In this document: positions 37,403 through 46,317 of the stretch, piece by piece
Layout of the letters: every line of letters begins with the position of its first letter
How positions within the stretch are numbered: position 1 is the first letter of the stretch
Assembly (NCBI RefSeq): GCF_003851685.1
Contig: NZ_CP027727.1
Location: forward strand, 5,704,001-5,768,000
Source of the DNA: Pseudomonas sp. R5-89-07
GTDB taxonomy: Bacteria; Pseudomonadota; Gammaproteobacteria; Pseudomonadales; Pseudomonadaceae
Direction: 5' to 3'
Length of the DNA: 64,000 nt
Translations under genes and position numbers: made by a program
Notes under the pieces: model-generated
What the model was told of the DNA's origin: nothing
Databases searched by the model: none
Seen by the model: only the letters and a program-made list of their open reading frames with translations

Positions 37403-38505
37403 GAAGCGCTGGTTGGGGTGACGCTTGGCGCTACCGGTGCAGAAGTGCTGCTGGCCGATGCGGTTGGAGCGGAGGACGCTGCCGGAGTAGCGGTAGGTGC
37501 AGCAGGAGTCGCTGGCTTTGCAGGTGCTGGTTTTGCAGCAGCTGGCTTAGCGGCTGGTTTGGCAGCCGGTTTTGCAGCGGCACTTTTAGCAGCTGGCTTG
37601 GCGGCCGGTTTAACAGCAGCGGTTTTAGCCGCTGGCTTGGCGGCCGGTTTTGCAGCAGCGGTTTTAGCCGCTGGCTTGGCGGCCGGTTTTGCAGCAGCAG
37701 TTTTAGCAACTGGCTTGGCGGCTGGTTTTGCAGCAGCGGTTTTAGCCGCTGGCTTGGTGGCCGGTTTTGCAGCAGCAGTTTTAGCAACTGGCTTGGCGGC
37801 TGGTTTTGCAGCAGCAGTTTTTGCAGCTGGCTTGGCGGCCGGTTTAGCAGCAGCAGTTTTTGCAGCTGGCTTGGCGGCTGGTTTAGCAGCAACAGTTTTA
37901 GCAGCTGGCTTGGCGGCCGGTTTTGCAGCAGCAGTTTTAGCAGCTGGCTTGGCAGCCGGTTTTGCAGCAGCAGTTTTAGCAGCTGGCTTGGCGGCCGGTT
38001 TTGCAGCAGCAGTTTTAGCGGCTGGCTTGGCGGCGGCTTTAGCCGGCGCCTTCGTTGCAACAGCTTTGCTCGCTGGCTTCTTGGCTGCGACGGCTTTTGC
38101 CGGAGTACGAGCGCCCAGCGCCTTGGCTACGGCTTCCTTCACACGACCAACACCCTGGGCCAGTTTCAGGCTTTCTTGAGCATCTTTTTTGAGTTGGGAA
38201 ATGTAGCTGCGGGTTTCGGCTTGACGGTCCTTGAGGGCGTCCAGCAGGTCCTCGAGTTCTTTAACAGCGTCTTTGGCCTTGGCTTGTGCCTTGGCCTTGC
38301 CCGCAGTGGCGGCGTCTTGCAATTTGGTGCGAGATTTGTGCAGTTTTTCTTGCGCTTTGCCGCGTTGCTTTTCCAGTTTGGCGAGCAGTTTTTCTGCATC
38401 GGCCAAGGCCTGAGAACAAGCGCTTTCCAGATGTTCGAGCAAGCTGCCCGACAGTTGTTGGAGTAAGTGCAACGGGGTATTTACAGGCTTCTGTTTGGCC
38501 GACAT
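37399..38505 (-). CDS. algP: Histone H1-like protein AlgP (AlgR3)
   Basis: 368 aa. Residues 1-135 form a helical, heptad-like domain (SGSLLEHLESACSQALADAE...). The rest is a Lys/Pro/Ala tail resembling eukaryotic histone H1. The tail holds twelve 13-residue repeats, KPAAKPAAKTAAA, at residues 169-324, with few substitutions. In P. aeruginosa AlgP binds DNA and affects alginate gene expression, and its repeat region is a known recombination hot spot. The final ~40 residues are Ala/Pro/Ser/Thr-rich. It is convergent with the TIGR02444 gene. Confidence 0.93.
   Translation of the reverse strand: MSAKQKPVNTPLHLLQQLSGSLLEHLESACSQALADAEKLLAKLEKQRGKAQEKLHKSRTKLQDAATAGKAKAQAKAKDAVKELEDLLDALKDRQAETRSYISQLKKDAQESLKLAQGVGRVKEAVAKALGARTPAKAVAAKKPASKAVATKAPAKAAAKPAAKTAAAKPAAKPAAKTAAAKPAAKPAAKTAAAKPAAKPAAKTVAAKPAAKPAAKTAAAKPAAKPAAKTAAAKPAAKPVAKTAAAKPATKPAAKTAAAKPAAKPVAKTAAAKPAAKPAAKTAAAKPAAKPAAKTAAVKPAAKPAAKSAAAKPAAKPAAKPAAAKPAPAKPATPAAPTATPAASSAPTASASSTSAPVAPSVTPTSAS
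37534..38001. repeat. 39-bp tandem repeat array within algP (12 units)
   Basis: Twelve nearly identical 39-bp units encode the 13-residue AlgP motif in frame. Units differ at single codons (V for A, T for A, S or P for T). The array keeps other frames open on both strands, which explains long spurious open frames here. Confidence 0.92.
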
Positions 38506-38696
38506 GGTTTACCTCCTGGCTGACGTGGGTGCGGCTCATACTAGCCCTCTGCTCTTACCGCCGCTAGGGCATGTTGACAGTATCGTTTGCGTTGCGTTGC
38601 AACGTACGAAAATTCTTATGGATATAACAGAAAACCACGCCACTGCTCGGCCACTCACGCTGGCATAATCCGTCGCACTTTCGGCGGAGAACACCC

Positions 38697-39374
38697 ATGT
38701 CGCGTTACCTTTTCCTAGTGCTTGGCCTGGCGATTTTCAGCGCCGATGCGAGCGAGCAATCGCTGCCAAAAACCGTTGCCCAGGACCAGCATGATCTCGC
38801 CTACAGCCTGGGCGCCAGCCTCGGTGAGCGACTACGCCAGGAAGTCCCCGACCTGCAGATCCAAGCCCTGATCGACGGACTCAAACAAGCCTACCAAGGC
38901 AAACCATTGGCACTCGATAACACACGCATCGAACAGATTCTTGCACAGCATGAAACACAGAATGCCAACGACACCCAAGCGCCCCAGAGCGAAAAAGCAC
39001 TCGCTGCCGAACAGCAATTTTTGTCGAAGGAAAAAGCTGCAAAGGATGTGCGCGAATTGGCGGACGGCATCCTGCTCACCGAGTTGACGCCGGGCACTGG
39101 AAACAAGCCGGTAGCCAGTGATGAGGTGCAGGTGAAATATGTGGGTCGATTACCCGATGGGACCGTCTTCGATAAAAGCGCGCAGCCGCAATGGTTTCGC
39201 CTGGACAGCGTAATCAGTGGCTGGAGCAGTGCACTGCAACAGATGCCGGTAGGCGCGAAATGGCGCCTGGTCATTCCCTCGGCCCAAGCCTATGGCGCTG
39301 ACGGCGCAGGCGAACTGATTCCACCCTACACCCCGCTGGTCTTCGAAATCGAATTGCTCGGGACTCGCCACTAA
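38697..39374 (+). CDS. FKBP-type peptidyl-prolyl isomerase (Mip/FkpA type)
   Basis: 225 aa. A signal peptide (residues 1-18, ending ADA) is followed by an N-terminal dimerisation helix domain (DLAYSLGASLGERL...) and a C-terminal FKBP domain (DEVQVKYVGRLPDGTVFDKS ... WRLVIPSAQAYGADGAGELIPPYTPLVFEIELL). It assists folding of periplasmic and outer-membrane proteins. It sits between algP and algQ as in P. aeruginosa PA5254, and a terminator follows. Confidence 0.93.
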   Translation: MSRYLFLVLGLAIFSADASEQSLPKTVAQDQHDLAYSLGASLGERLRQEVPDLQIQALIDGLKQAYQGKPLALDNTRIEQILAQHETQNANDTQAPQSEKALAAEQQFLSKEKAAKDVRELADGILLTELTPGTGNKPVASDEVQVKYVGRLPDGTVFDKSAQPQWFRLDSVISGWSSALQQMPVGAKWRLVIPSAQAYGADGAGELIPPYTPLVFEIELLGTRH

Positions 39375-39380
39375 CCCATA

Positions 39381-39409
39381 AAAAACGGTGCGACATGCGC
39401 ACCGTTTTT
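39381..39409. terminator. Bidirectional terminator between FKBP gene and algQ
   Basis: A 12-bp stem AAAAACGGTGCG/CGCACCGTTTTT with a 5-base loop lies between the convergent FKBP and algQ stops and has T tails in both directions. Confidence 0.9.
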
Positions 39410-39426
39410 GGTTGAATCTCAACGCT

Positions 39427-39885
39427 TCATGCCGGTGTAGCAGGCTCTTCTTTGTGAGCGTTGTGCAGCACTTCAATCAAGCAATCTTCCAATTCGAAGC
39501 GCTCATGCAACAGTGCGCCCAATTCTTTGAATTTTTCAGCAACACACTTACCCGCATCGCACAGGTCAGTGAACGCCAGCAGCTTTTCGGTGATGACATC
39601 GATGCGCGGGTAAAGGGTCTCCGCCAAGTCCAGACCACGCTGGTCGTCGAAAGCCTCCGCCTCCTTGGTCAGTTGCTCGTAGACGCCGAAATGACCTGCA
39701 GACACATAGTCCACCAGCACCGCGCAGAAATCTTGCAGCGGCTCGCGCTTCTCGGCCAGCGCCTCGGGCTTGGCACCGAGCGCATCAAAGGCACGAACCA
39801 GTTCGTGACGTGCTTTCAACCAGCTGTCGATCAGCTTGTGCACCCCACCCCAGCGTTCCTGAGCATTCTGACAACTTTCCAGCAT
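39427..39885 (-). CDS. algQ: Anti-sigma-70 factor AlgQ (Rsd family)
   Basis: 152 aa, all helical, Rsd/AlgQ family. It contains the conserved segments [16 protein letters not shown] and LFPRIDVIT-like [16 protein letters not shown]. It binds sigma-70 region 4 and shifts RNA polymerase toward alternative sigma factors. In P. aeruginosa it influences alginate and siderophore genes. GAAGAGAG precedes the ATG. Confidence 0.93.
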   Translation of the reverse strand: MLESCQNAQERWGGVHKLIDSWLKARHELVRAFDALGAKPEALAEKREPLQDFCAVLVDYVSAGHFGVYEQLTKEAEAFDDQRGLDLAETLYPRIDVITEKLLAFTDLCDAGKCVAEKFKELGALLHERFELEDCLIEVLHNAHKEEPATPA

Positions 39886-40064
39886 GATGATCTCTCTTCC
39901 CTATAGGGGACGCTGCTGCCGTGTGCCCGTGCAACACTTCAAGATTAAAGCGGCAGCCGGACAAGGCCACGTCTGACAAGCGGTTTCGATAACGCGTGCG
40001 GGCCAGATTATGCCCGCATCACTATGGCTTCAAGGTACGCAGGAGAGAAAGTTCATACAAGCGT

Positions 40065-40616
40065 TTAATCCCGCCCCACAACATGAACCGTATTTTCGTT
40101 GCTTTGCGATAGATAACGCCGACGGAGCAACAACCGAGAAAGCGGCGCACTGCCCAGAATCAGCATCGCCACGAAAAACAACAGACTCCACTCCGGAAGG
40201 CTGAGATCGAACAGCGTCCAATTGATCTCGACGCAATCGACAGTACCTTTGAAGACTGACCGAGCAGCCTGCCAAAACGACAGGTTTTCAATCATGTAAT
40301 CAAGCGTTGGCCAGCAGTTCGGCAACTGGTCTGATGGAGTGTTCTGCAGCAGCACGTGGCGCCCGGCCGTGACGGCGCCAAACAACGCACACCCCATGCT
40401 CGCCAGCCAATACAAGCACACGCCGGAACGGCCGGGGTTATGAAGGGCGGCAACCAGGTTGATCAGTACAAAGACGGCGAGAAACAACCGTTGTACCTGG
40501 CACAGAAAGCATGGCTGTAACAGTGCGCCATATTCCAGATAGAAAGACACGCCCAACGTCAGCGCACCGGCCATGAACGCCAGGAAAAACAAGGAGCGTA
40601 AGGGGGCCAAAGACAT
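40065..40616 (-). CDS. DsbB family disulfide-bond formation protein (DsbH-like)
   Basis: 183 aa inner-membrane protein with four helices. Cysteine pair C36-C39 (CFLC) lies in the first periplasmic loop and C101/C128 in the second. It reoxidises DsbA using quinone. Its position between algQ and hemY matches the gene called dsbH in P. aeruginosa (PA5256), a second DsbB. A TGCGGGC/GCCCGCA hairpin at 39997-40018 lies downstream but lacks a T tract. Confidence 0.9.
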   Translation of the reverse strand: MSLAPLRSLFFLAFMAGALTLGVSFYLEYGALLQPCFLCQVQRLFLAVFVLINLVAALHNPGRSGVCLYWLASMGCALFGAVTAGRHVLLQNTPSDQLPNCWPTLDYMIENLSFWQAARSVFKGTVDCVEINWTLFDLSLPEWSLLFFVAMLILGSAPLSRLLLRRRYLSQSNENTVHVVGRD

Positions 40617-40853
40617 TGTTTATCCGCACCGCAAGAGATAGGTCGCTACGGTAGAGGAAAGGCCCGACCCCTTTCAATACGCCTTGGAGCAGACAATTCC
40701 GCGAAAACACAGGGAGATCCCGCCAGCACACCGAAGAAACCGCCCTTCAAGACGTAAGAATTGATTACGGGACCACTTAAGCCGAGTGATTACATAGGGT
40801 TGAAAGATTGGCTTAGAGATCCGTCTGAGCCAACCCGTTCGCCCTTTCCTACT

Positions 40854-42095
40854 TCAAGCTTGCGCGGGTGCCGGCAGCGGTGAGGCCAACAGGCGATTAT
40901 CGAGTAGCCCCAAGCCTTCCTGGAAAAGCTGGTTGCTGCGCTCGGTATCACCCAATTGGGCCAGCAAACGGGCCAGTTCGGCACAGGCTTCGGGGTTGCG
41001 CTGCACCTGCAGGCTGCTTTCCAGATAATCCCGAGCCTTACCCCAGAGGCTGTTTTGCAGGCAGAGACGGCCCAGCGTCAGCAACAGGCTGGCATCGCCT
41101 GGATGATCCTTAAGCCAGCCCTCGGCAAACTTCAACTGACGTGCCGGGTCGCTGCCGCGCAGCAGGCCATAGAGCCGAATAAGATGGCTGTCATAACTGC
41201 GCTTGATCGCACCGCGCAGTGCTTCCTCGGCTTTGGCGTCAGCGCCCAGTCGACGCAATTGTTCAGCGTAAGCCAACACCAGTTGAGGCTCCTGGCGCTG
41301 GGCTGAAGTCAGTTGCTCCCATGCGCGCTCAAGGGACCGCAAGCCGGCCTCGCCCTGCTCTTCGCGTTGCGCAGCCAGGCTGAGGTTTTCACCCCAGGCC
41401 CGGCGCTCCAGCTCAGCCAGTTCACTGGCCGGCAGCACCTTGTCCTTGCGCAATTCAGGCAACAGGCGAATCACCGACGACCAGTCGCCACGTTGCTGGT
41501 GCAGGCGCTGCAGCTGCCGCAGGACCTGGGCGTTATGAGGATGGCGCTCATGCATGGCCTGCAGGGTGACCAGCGCGCCATCGGTATCGCCACGATCCAT
41601 CTGCAATTGCGCATGGCTCAGGGCGACGGCCAGCTCCGCCTGGGGCTGGCGGACCAGAGCACGTTCCAGCAAAGCATCGGATTCTTCATAACGTCCCAGC
41701 TCGTTGGCCGCGCGTGCCGCGCCAAGGTAGTACAGCAGTGGTTGGCGCTCTGCTTCAGCAGCGCGGTGCAAGTGGCGCTCGGCACTGGCCCAGCGACCTT
41801 CGGCAAGGTCCATCTGGCCTTGCTCGATTGCAATTTGCACACGTCGGCTGCGATTGCGCCGCGACCAGGGATTGACCACGCCGCCGGAGGCAGTGACCAG
41901 GCTCAGCAGGACGCGGATCAGGTAGATCGCAAGGCCGATGGCAAACACGGCCACCAATGTGGCCCACAAGCTCGACTCGTAATGCAGCAGATGAGGGTAG
42001 GTAATCAGCACGTAGCCGGTGTGTTTCGAAATGCCAACGGCGAGTGCCAGGGCAATCGCAATTGCCAGCACCAGGATCACATAGAAACGCTTCAT
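40854..42095 (-). CDS. hemY: HemY, heme-biosynthesis-associated TPR membrane protein
   Basis: 413 aa. Two N-terminal membrane helices (residues about 5-25 and 40-62) are followed by tetratricopeptide-like repeats facing the cytoplasm. This gamma-proteobacterial HemY is not the protoporphyrinogen oxidase of the same name in Bacillus. It is thought to organise early heme enzymes; its mechanism is unsettled. It starts 5 bases after hemX, as the last gene of hemC-hemD-hemX-hemY. Confidence 0.92.
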   Translation of the reverse strand: MKRFYVILVLAIAIALALAVGISKHTGYVLITYPHLLHYESSLWATLVAVFAIGLAIYLIRVLLSLVTASGGVVNPWSRRNRSRRVQIAIEQGQMDLAEGRWASAERHLHRAAEAERQPLLYYLGAARAANELGRYEESDALLERALVRQPQAELAVALSHAQLQMDRGDTDGALVTLQAMHERHPHNAQVLRQLQRLHQQRGDWSSVIRLLPELRKDKVLPASELAELERRAWGENLSLAAQREEQGEAGLRSLERAWEQLTSAQRQEPQLVLAYAEQLRRLGADAKAEEALRGAIKRSYDSHLIRLYGLLRGSDPARQLKFAEGWLKDHPGDASLLLTLGRLCLQNSLWGKARDYLESSLQVQRNPEACAELARLLAQLGDTERSNQLFQEGLGLLDNRLLASPLPAPAQA

Positions 42096-42100
42096 CGGCT

Positions 42101-43216
42101 CTACTCCGGGGTCGCAGGCTTGGCAGCCGAAGCCTTGGCTTCGTCGGCAGACAGGTGACGACGCTCAAGGTAGGCCTGCACAGCCGCCAGACTCGCGGCC
42201 AGGTCAGGTGTCACCACCGACACGGCTTTGGGCTCAAGCTCGGCGATCCGCGCCAGCATCGCCTTGCTCTGTGGGTTGTCCGGGTTGAAGTTATCCTGCA
42301 ACACGCTGCGCGCTTCACCCAGCGAACGGCTATACACCGCCGATTCGCCGTTGAGCGCCGCCCACTGTGCTTGCTCCAGCGCCAGGCTCAAGGCCAGACG
42401 CACCTGATTCAACCCTTGGCCCGCCAACAGGGGACGAATGTTGTCATCGGGGTTGAAATCGATACGGAAATAACGCGATACCTGCTCCCACCACTGACTC
42501 AACTGGTTCCCAGTGTCGCTGGTAGGGCGCCCTTGGGAAGCAGGCTCCGTGAGTTGATACTCCGGGGCGATCGCCGCCAGTTGCACAACCTGGTCGCGCA
42601 ACGCTGCCAACTGCAGGTATAACCCGGTGCGGTCCGGCTGTTCGGTACTGCGCAACGCCGCCAGGCTCTTGGCCAGTTGTTCGCGGGCGGCGAACGCACC
42701 TGGGTCGCTTTGCTCACGCAGAATCTCATCGGCACCCTGCACGAGCGACTGGGCACTGTTGATGTCCTGCAAGGCCGACAAGCGCAAGCTGGCCAGACGA
42801 ATCAGATGCTCGGCCTCAGCCAGGCGCCAATCCTTGCGGCTGGCGCCCAGTACGGTTTCCAGTCGCTGGTTCAGGCGCTGCTGATCGCCCTGCAACTGGG
42901 CGACCAGGCGTCGGCGTTCTTCCAGCTCATCCGCGCCGGGCAGCTGCGCAAGGCGGGCGGCCAGCTGTTGCTGGCTCTGCTTGAGGCTCTGGGACTGGTC
43001 ATCCAGGGTCTGCACCTGGCCCAGTTGCTGCTGGCTGCTGGCTTGCAGGGCCCGGACCTGCCAGATCCCCCAGCCACCGGCGGCAACGCCCGCAGCACCC
43101 AGCAGCAAAGCGACGACGGCCAGGCCATTGCCACGGCGTGGCGCGGCAACTGGCGTTCCGACCGGCGCATCGAGCGCGGGCTGAGCTTCATCTTTAGGCA
43201 AGGCTGTTTCGCTCAC
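42101..43216 (-). CDS. hemX: HemX, uroporphyrinogen-III C-methyltransferase-like membrane protein
   Basis: 371 aa. A Pro/Ala-rich N-tail precedes one membrane helix (about residues 31-52), then a coiled coil (about 55-125, rich in Gln/Leu) and a helical periplasmic domain. Despite the database name, no methyltransferase motif is present. It is cotranscribed with hemC, hemD and hemY. Confidence 0.9.
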   Translation of the reverse strand: MSETALPKDEAQPALDAPVGTPVAAPRRGNGLAVVALLLGAAGVAAGGWGIWQVRALQASSQQQLGQVQTLDDQSQSLKQSQQQLAARLAQLPGADELEERRRLVAQLQGDQQRLNQRLETVLGASRKDWRLAEAEHLIRLASLRLSALQDINSAQSLVQGADEILREQSDPGAFAAREQLAKSLAALRSTEQPDRTGLYLQLAALRDQVVQLAAIAPEYQLTEPASQGRPTSDTGNQLSQWWEQVSRYFRIDFNPDDNIRPLLAGQGLNQVRLALSLALEQAQWAALNGESAVYSRSLGEARSVLQDNFNPDNPQSKAMLARIAELEPKAVSVVTPDLAASLAAVQAYLERRHLSADEAKASAAKPATPE

Positions 43217-43234
43217 GTATCCGTCCTTTGCGTA

Positions 43235-43993
43235 TCAGAGAGTGGGAACGGGATTACTCCCTAACGCCACTAACAAAGCCGCGGCACTCGCGCCGCGACA
43301 ATCCACCACTTTTTCTGCGCCAGCGGCCCGCGCCATTTCATAGACGCGCGGACTGGGCACGAACAACGGCAGCTGTGCCACCTCAGGCCAATCGGAGCCG
43401 GCCAAGGCCTGCAAGTGTAGAAAACCTTGCCCACTGCTGACCACCAGGCCGTTCAAGCGTTCCAACTCGATGCGCTGGGCCAGTGCGCCCGTGTCATGGG
43501 CCGGCAGCAAACGGCGATACAACTCCACATAGTCGACACTAACACCAAGCTCGCGCAAACGCTGCGCAAGCAACCCCCGCCCCCCCTCGCCGCGCACGAT
43601 CAGCACCCTGGCGCCAGGCCGTGCGACAGCCTCGCGCAATGCCGGTAACTCAAGCAATGCCTCGCTGTCGTCACCCGCTGGCGGATAGTGCACGTCCAGG
43701 CCATGATCGGCCAGTATCTGTGCCGTAGCTGCGCCGACACTGAACCACGGCATTCGCGGCCAGGGTGCGATCAATCGTTGCAAGGCAAGACGCGCCGCCG
43801 GCTTGCTCACCACGATCACCGCGCAATAGCGCTGCAGCGCCGCAAAGATTGCCTGTTGTTCAGGCGTGACCGGTAACGTTTCAATCTCCAGCAAGGGCAA
43901 CGTGCTGCTGAAAACACCAGCCTCGGCCAATGTCGCCGCCAAGGCTGTCGACTCATCGGCAGGCCGTGTCAGCAGCAATCGCCAGTGGCTCAC
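43235..43993 (-). CDS. hemD: Uroporphyrinogen-III synthase
   Basis: 252 aa. It closes hydroxymethylbilane with inversion of ring D. HemD enzymes are poorly conserved; the recognisable parts are LLLTRP at the N-terminus, [13 protein letters not shown] and VVSSGQGF. The start is GTG at 43993, which overlaps the hemC stop (GTGA), so translation is coupled. The longer open frame to 44161 lies inside hemC. Confidence 0.92.
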   Translation of the reverse strand: MSHWRLLLTRPADESTALAATLAEAGVFSSTLPLLEIETLPVTPEQQAIFAALQRYCAVIVVSKPAARLALQRLIAPWPRMPWFSVGAATAQILADHGLDVHYPPAGDDSEALLELPALREAVARPGARVLIVRGEGGRGLLAQRLRELGVSVDYVELYRRLLPAHDTGALAQRIELERLNGLVVSSGQGFLHLQALAGSDWPEVAQLPLFVPSPRVYEMARAAGAEKVVDCRGASAAALLVALGSNPVPTL

Positions 43994-44931
43994 TGCGGGC
44001 CGGCCTCGCCGTAGACCTTTTGCAGAATGGCGCCGGCGCCCTTGTCCAACAGCTCCTCGGCAACCTGAATGCCCAAGGCCGTGGCCTCGCTTTGTGGACC
44101 GCGCACTTGGGCGGTCAGCAACGTGCCGCCGTCCGGGTCTCCTACCAGGCCACGCAGCCACAGGTTCTCACCCTCAAGCACGGCATAGCAGGCGATCGGT
44201 ACCTGGCAGCCACCATTGAGGTGTTTGTTCAGGGCGCGCTCGGCCGTGACGCGAACTTCGGTGTCGGCGTGATCAAGCGGTTTGAGCAGGGCGTGAATTT
44301 CGCTGTCGGCGGTACGGCATTCAATCCCGACCGCGCCCTGCCCTCCAGCGGGCAAGCTGTCCTCGACACTGATTGCACTGGTGATGCGATCTTCGAAGCC
44401 CAGTCGGATCAGGCCAGCAGCGGCCAGGATGATCGCGTCGTACTCGCCCGCATCCAACTTGGCCAGGCGCGTGTTGACGTTGCCGCGCAGGAAGCGGATC
44501 TGCAGGTCGGGACGACGGGTGAGCAATTGGGCCTGGCGACGCAGGCTGGAAGTTCCCACGATGCTGCCCAGGGGCAAGTCATCCAGGGACGCATAGGTGT
44601 TGGAAACGAAGGCATCGCGTGGGTCTTCGCGCTCGCAGATGCAAAAAAGGCCCAGACCTTCAGGGAAATCCATGGGCACGTCTTTCATCGAATGCACGGC
44701 GATGTCGGCTTCATTTTCCAGCAGCGCGGTTTCCAGCTCCTTGACGAACAGCCCCTTGCCACCGATTTTCGACAGTGGGGAGTCCAGCAATTTGTCGCCG
44801 CGACTGACCATGGGCACCAGGGTCACCCGGAGGCCAGGATGGGCCTGTTCAAGACGTGCCTTGACGTACTCGGCCTGCCATAAGGCCAGGGCACTTTTAC
44901 GGGTGGCGATGCGGATTTCGCGAGAAGACAT
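43990..44931 (-). CDS. hemC: Porphobilinogen deaminase (hydroxymethylbilane synthase)
   Basis: 313 aa. The dipyrromethane cofactor cysteine is C242 in [10 protein letters not shown] and the catalytic aspartate is D84 in HSMKDVP. It polymerises four porphobilinogens. It is the first gene of the heme block and is separated from algR by 137 bases, so it may have its own promoter as well as read-through from algR. Confidence 0.96.
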   Translation of the reverse strand: MSSREIRIATRKSALALWQAEYVKARLEQAHPGLRVTLVPMVSRGDKLLDSPLSKIGGKGLFVKELETALLENEADIAVHSMKDVPMDFPEGLGLFCICEREDPRDAFVSNTYASLDDLPLGSIVGTSSLRRQAQLLTRRPDLQIRFLRGNVNTRLAKLDAGEYDAIILAAAGLIRLGFEDRITSAISVEDSLPAGGQGAVGIECRTADSEIHALLKPLDHADTEVRVTAERALNKHLNGGCQVPIACYAVLEGENLWLRGLVGDPDGGTLLTAQVRGPQSEATALGIQVAEELLDKGAGAILQKVYGEAGPQ

Positions 44932-45068
44932 GGATCAATCCGTACTGAATAGATACGGCAGATAATAACAGCTCAGGCAAATACGCTTTGATTTGTATCA
45001 GCAAGTGCGGGGCCTCCCTGGCCGCGTCGCACCGGGAAAAGGACTGCAGGACTCGCGACAGCCCTGGG

Positions 45069-45815
45069 CTAAAGCTGTTGCATCATCTTGCGCACGCCGG
45101 CGACATGGCGCCGACTGACGATCAAGGCATCGCCATTGAGCCCCTTCAGGAAGAGCTGAAAGTGCCCCAGGGGCGTGCGTTGCAGCCGCTCGATACGCTC
45201 GCGGGCCACCAGCGCATTGCGATGAATACGCACGAAACGGTCGCCGAATTCGTCTTCAAGGGCCTTCAGCGGTTCATCGAGCAGCACTTCCCCCGCCTCG
45301 TGCCGCAAGGTCACGTATTTATGGTCGGCGATAAAATAGACCACCTGGCCGAGGGGGATCAGCTCGATGCCCTTGCGGGTCCGTGCACTGATATGACTGC
45401 GGGGGCCATTACCGCTCTGGGCGGCAGGCTGGGTCAAGGCAGCAAGCTGAACGCGACTGGGGCGCTCGGCCTTCTTCAAGGCCTTGAGCAACGCTTCGCC
45501 AGCCACTGGCTTGACAAGAAAACTGACACCGCTGTCTTCCAGCGTCTGCGCAGAAAACTCTTCCTGGGCCGCGCATAACACCACGGCAGGTGGCGACTCG
45601 CGCTCACTCAGGCGGGCGGCAACTTGCAGGCCATCGAGGCCCGGCATACGGATATCGAGCAACACCACATCCGGCTTGAGGCTGTCGATCAACGTCAACG
45701 CCTCCTCGCCGCTGGTGGCGCTCGGCTCAAGGACTGTATAACCCTCGAGTTCACTGACCAGACGGCTCAGTCGCTCGCGGGCTTGGGGTTCGTCATCAAC
45801 GATCAGGACATTCAT
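45069..45815 (-). CDS. algR: LytTR-type response regulator AlgR
   Basis: 248 aa, the same length as in P. aeruginosa. The receiver domain has D7/D8, phosphoacceptor D54 (VVLLDIRMPG) and a conserved lysine (LVKPVAG). The C-terminal LytTR DNA-binding domain begins near residue 140 and contains HRNALVARERIERL. It regulates alginate, twitching and virulence genes in P. aeruginosa. The start at 45815 (MNVLIVDDEP) overlaps the stop of the algZ remnant, so the ancestral coupling is still visible. The protein looks intact although its partner gene is broken. Confidence 0.95.
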   Translation of the reverse strand: MNVLIVDDEPQARERLSRLVSELEGYTVLEPSATSGEEALTLIDSLKPDVVLLDIRMPGLDGLQVAARLSERESPPAVVLCAAQEEFSAQTLEDSGVSFLVKPVAGEALLKALKKAERPSRVQLAALTQPAAQSGNGPRSHISARTRKGIELIPLGQVVYFIADHKYVTLRHEAGEVLLDEPLKALEDEFGDRFVRIHRNALVARERIERLQRTPLGHFQLFLKGLNGDALIVSRRHVAGVRKMMQQL

Positions 45816-46279
45816 ATTGCGCTGGATTCCTGCGTGAGTCTCGCACAAGGATAGCGTAGACAGGTGCGGTGACTTGCGTCACAGCGATCCACGCTAAGAC
45901 TAGCGCGAGCGGCAAAAAGTGCCCTGGGAGCGGCACCCAAATTTACCCGGACCTGTTCAATAGCGCCCAAGACCCGCTGCCTTTGCGCATCGTCGTAGGG
46001 TTTGCTGATACACAATCCGAATACCCCCCTTTTTTAATGGTTAGTCAGGGCTCTGACCGCATGACCCGACTTTGGTGCATTCACACACTGTCAGTCCAAC
46101 TGTAGACGCTCGCTGAGACGATATTGCTCAATCGTCAAATATCGTTTCAATAAGTACCTGCTCCCAGTCTCGTCCTGGATGCGGTCGACGGCAAGGCACT
46201 TAGCCATCCTTTGCGCAAAAAAATTGCCCTCCACCCACAGCATCGCGTCCGCGGACAACCCTGTTATTATCGGCGGCAC
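45812..46279 (-). pseudogene. algZ: algZ (fimS) sensor kinase remnant, degraded
   Basis: Between algR and argH only pieces of algZ survive, all in one frame. Near 46279-46094 it reads ...RYLLKRYLTIEQYRLSERLQLD and then a TGA where AlgZ continues with W. About 22 unrelated codons and a TAA follow. Homology resumes near 46036 (GVFGLCISKPYDDAQ) and runs to the end, CLRYPCARLTQESSAI, then the stop overlapping the algR ATG. The N-terminal membrane sensor and the HPHFLFN histidine box are gone, as is the segment with the N-box. About 470 bases remain of an expected ~1,060. Comparison is with P. aeruginosa AlgZ recalled from memory. Confidence 0.85.
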
Positions 46280-46317
46280 ACCTCCACGCCTCTTTTAAGC
46301 AGATCACGAGCGAATCC

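Noticed and set aside
37418..38179. 253-aa Ala/Gly/Leu-rich open frame on the plus strand and a 209-aa frame on the minus strand
   Set aside because: Both are by-products of the 39-bp repeat in algP, whose periodicity keeps all frames open.
39997..40018. Terminator after the DsbB-like gene
   Set aside because: The TGCGGGC/GCCCGCA hairpin is perfect but has no T tract on either strand, so it was not listed as a terminator.
40617..40853. Possible small RNA in the hemY-dsbB spacer
   Set aside because: Only a loose TAAGCC/GGCTTA inverted repeat is seen, without promoter or terminator; not enough to call an RNA.
42101..43216. Methyltransferase activity for HemX
   Set aside because: The database family name implies uroporphyrinogen methylation, but no SAM-binding motif is present, only a membrane helix, coiled coil and helical domain.
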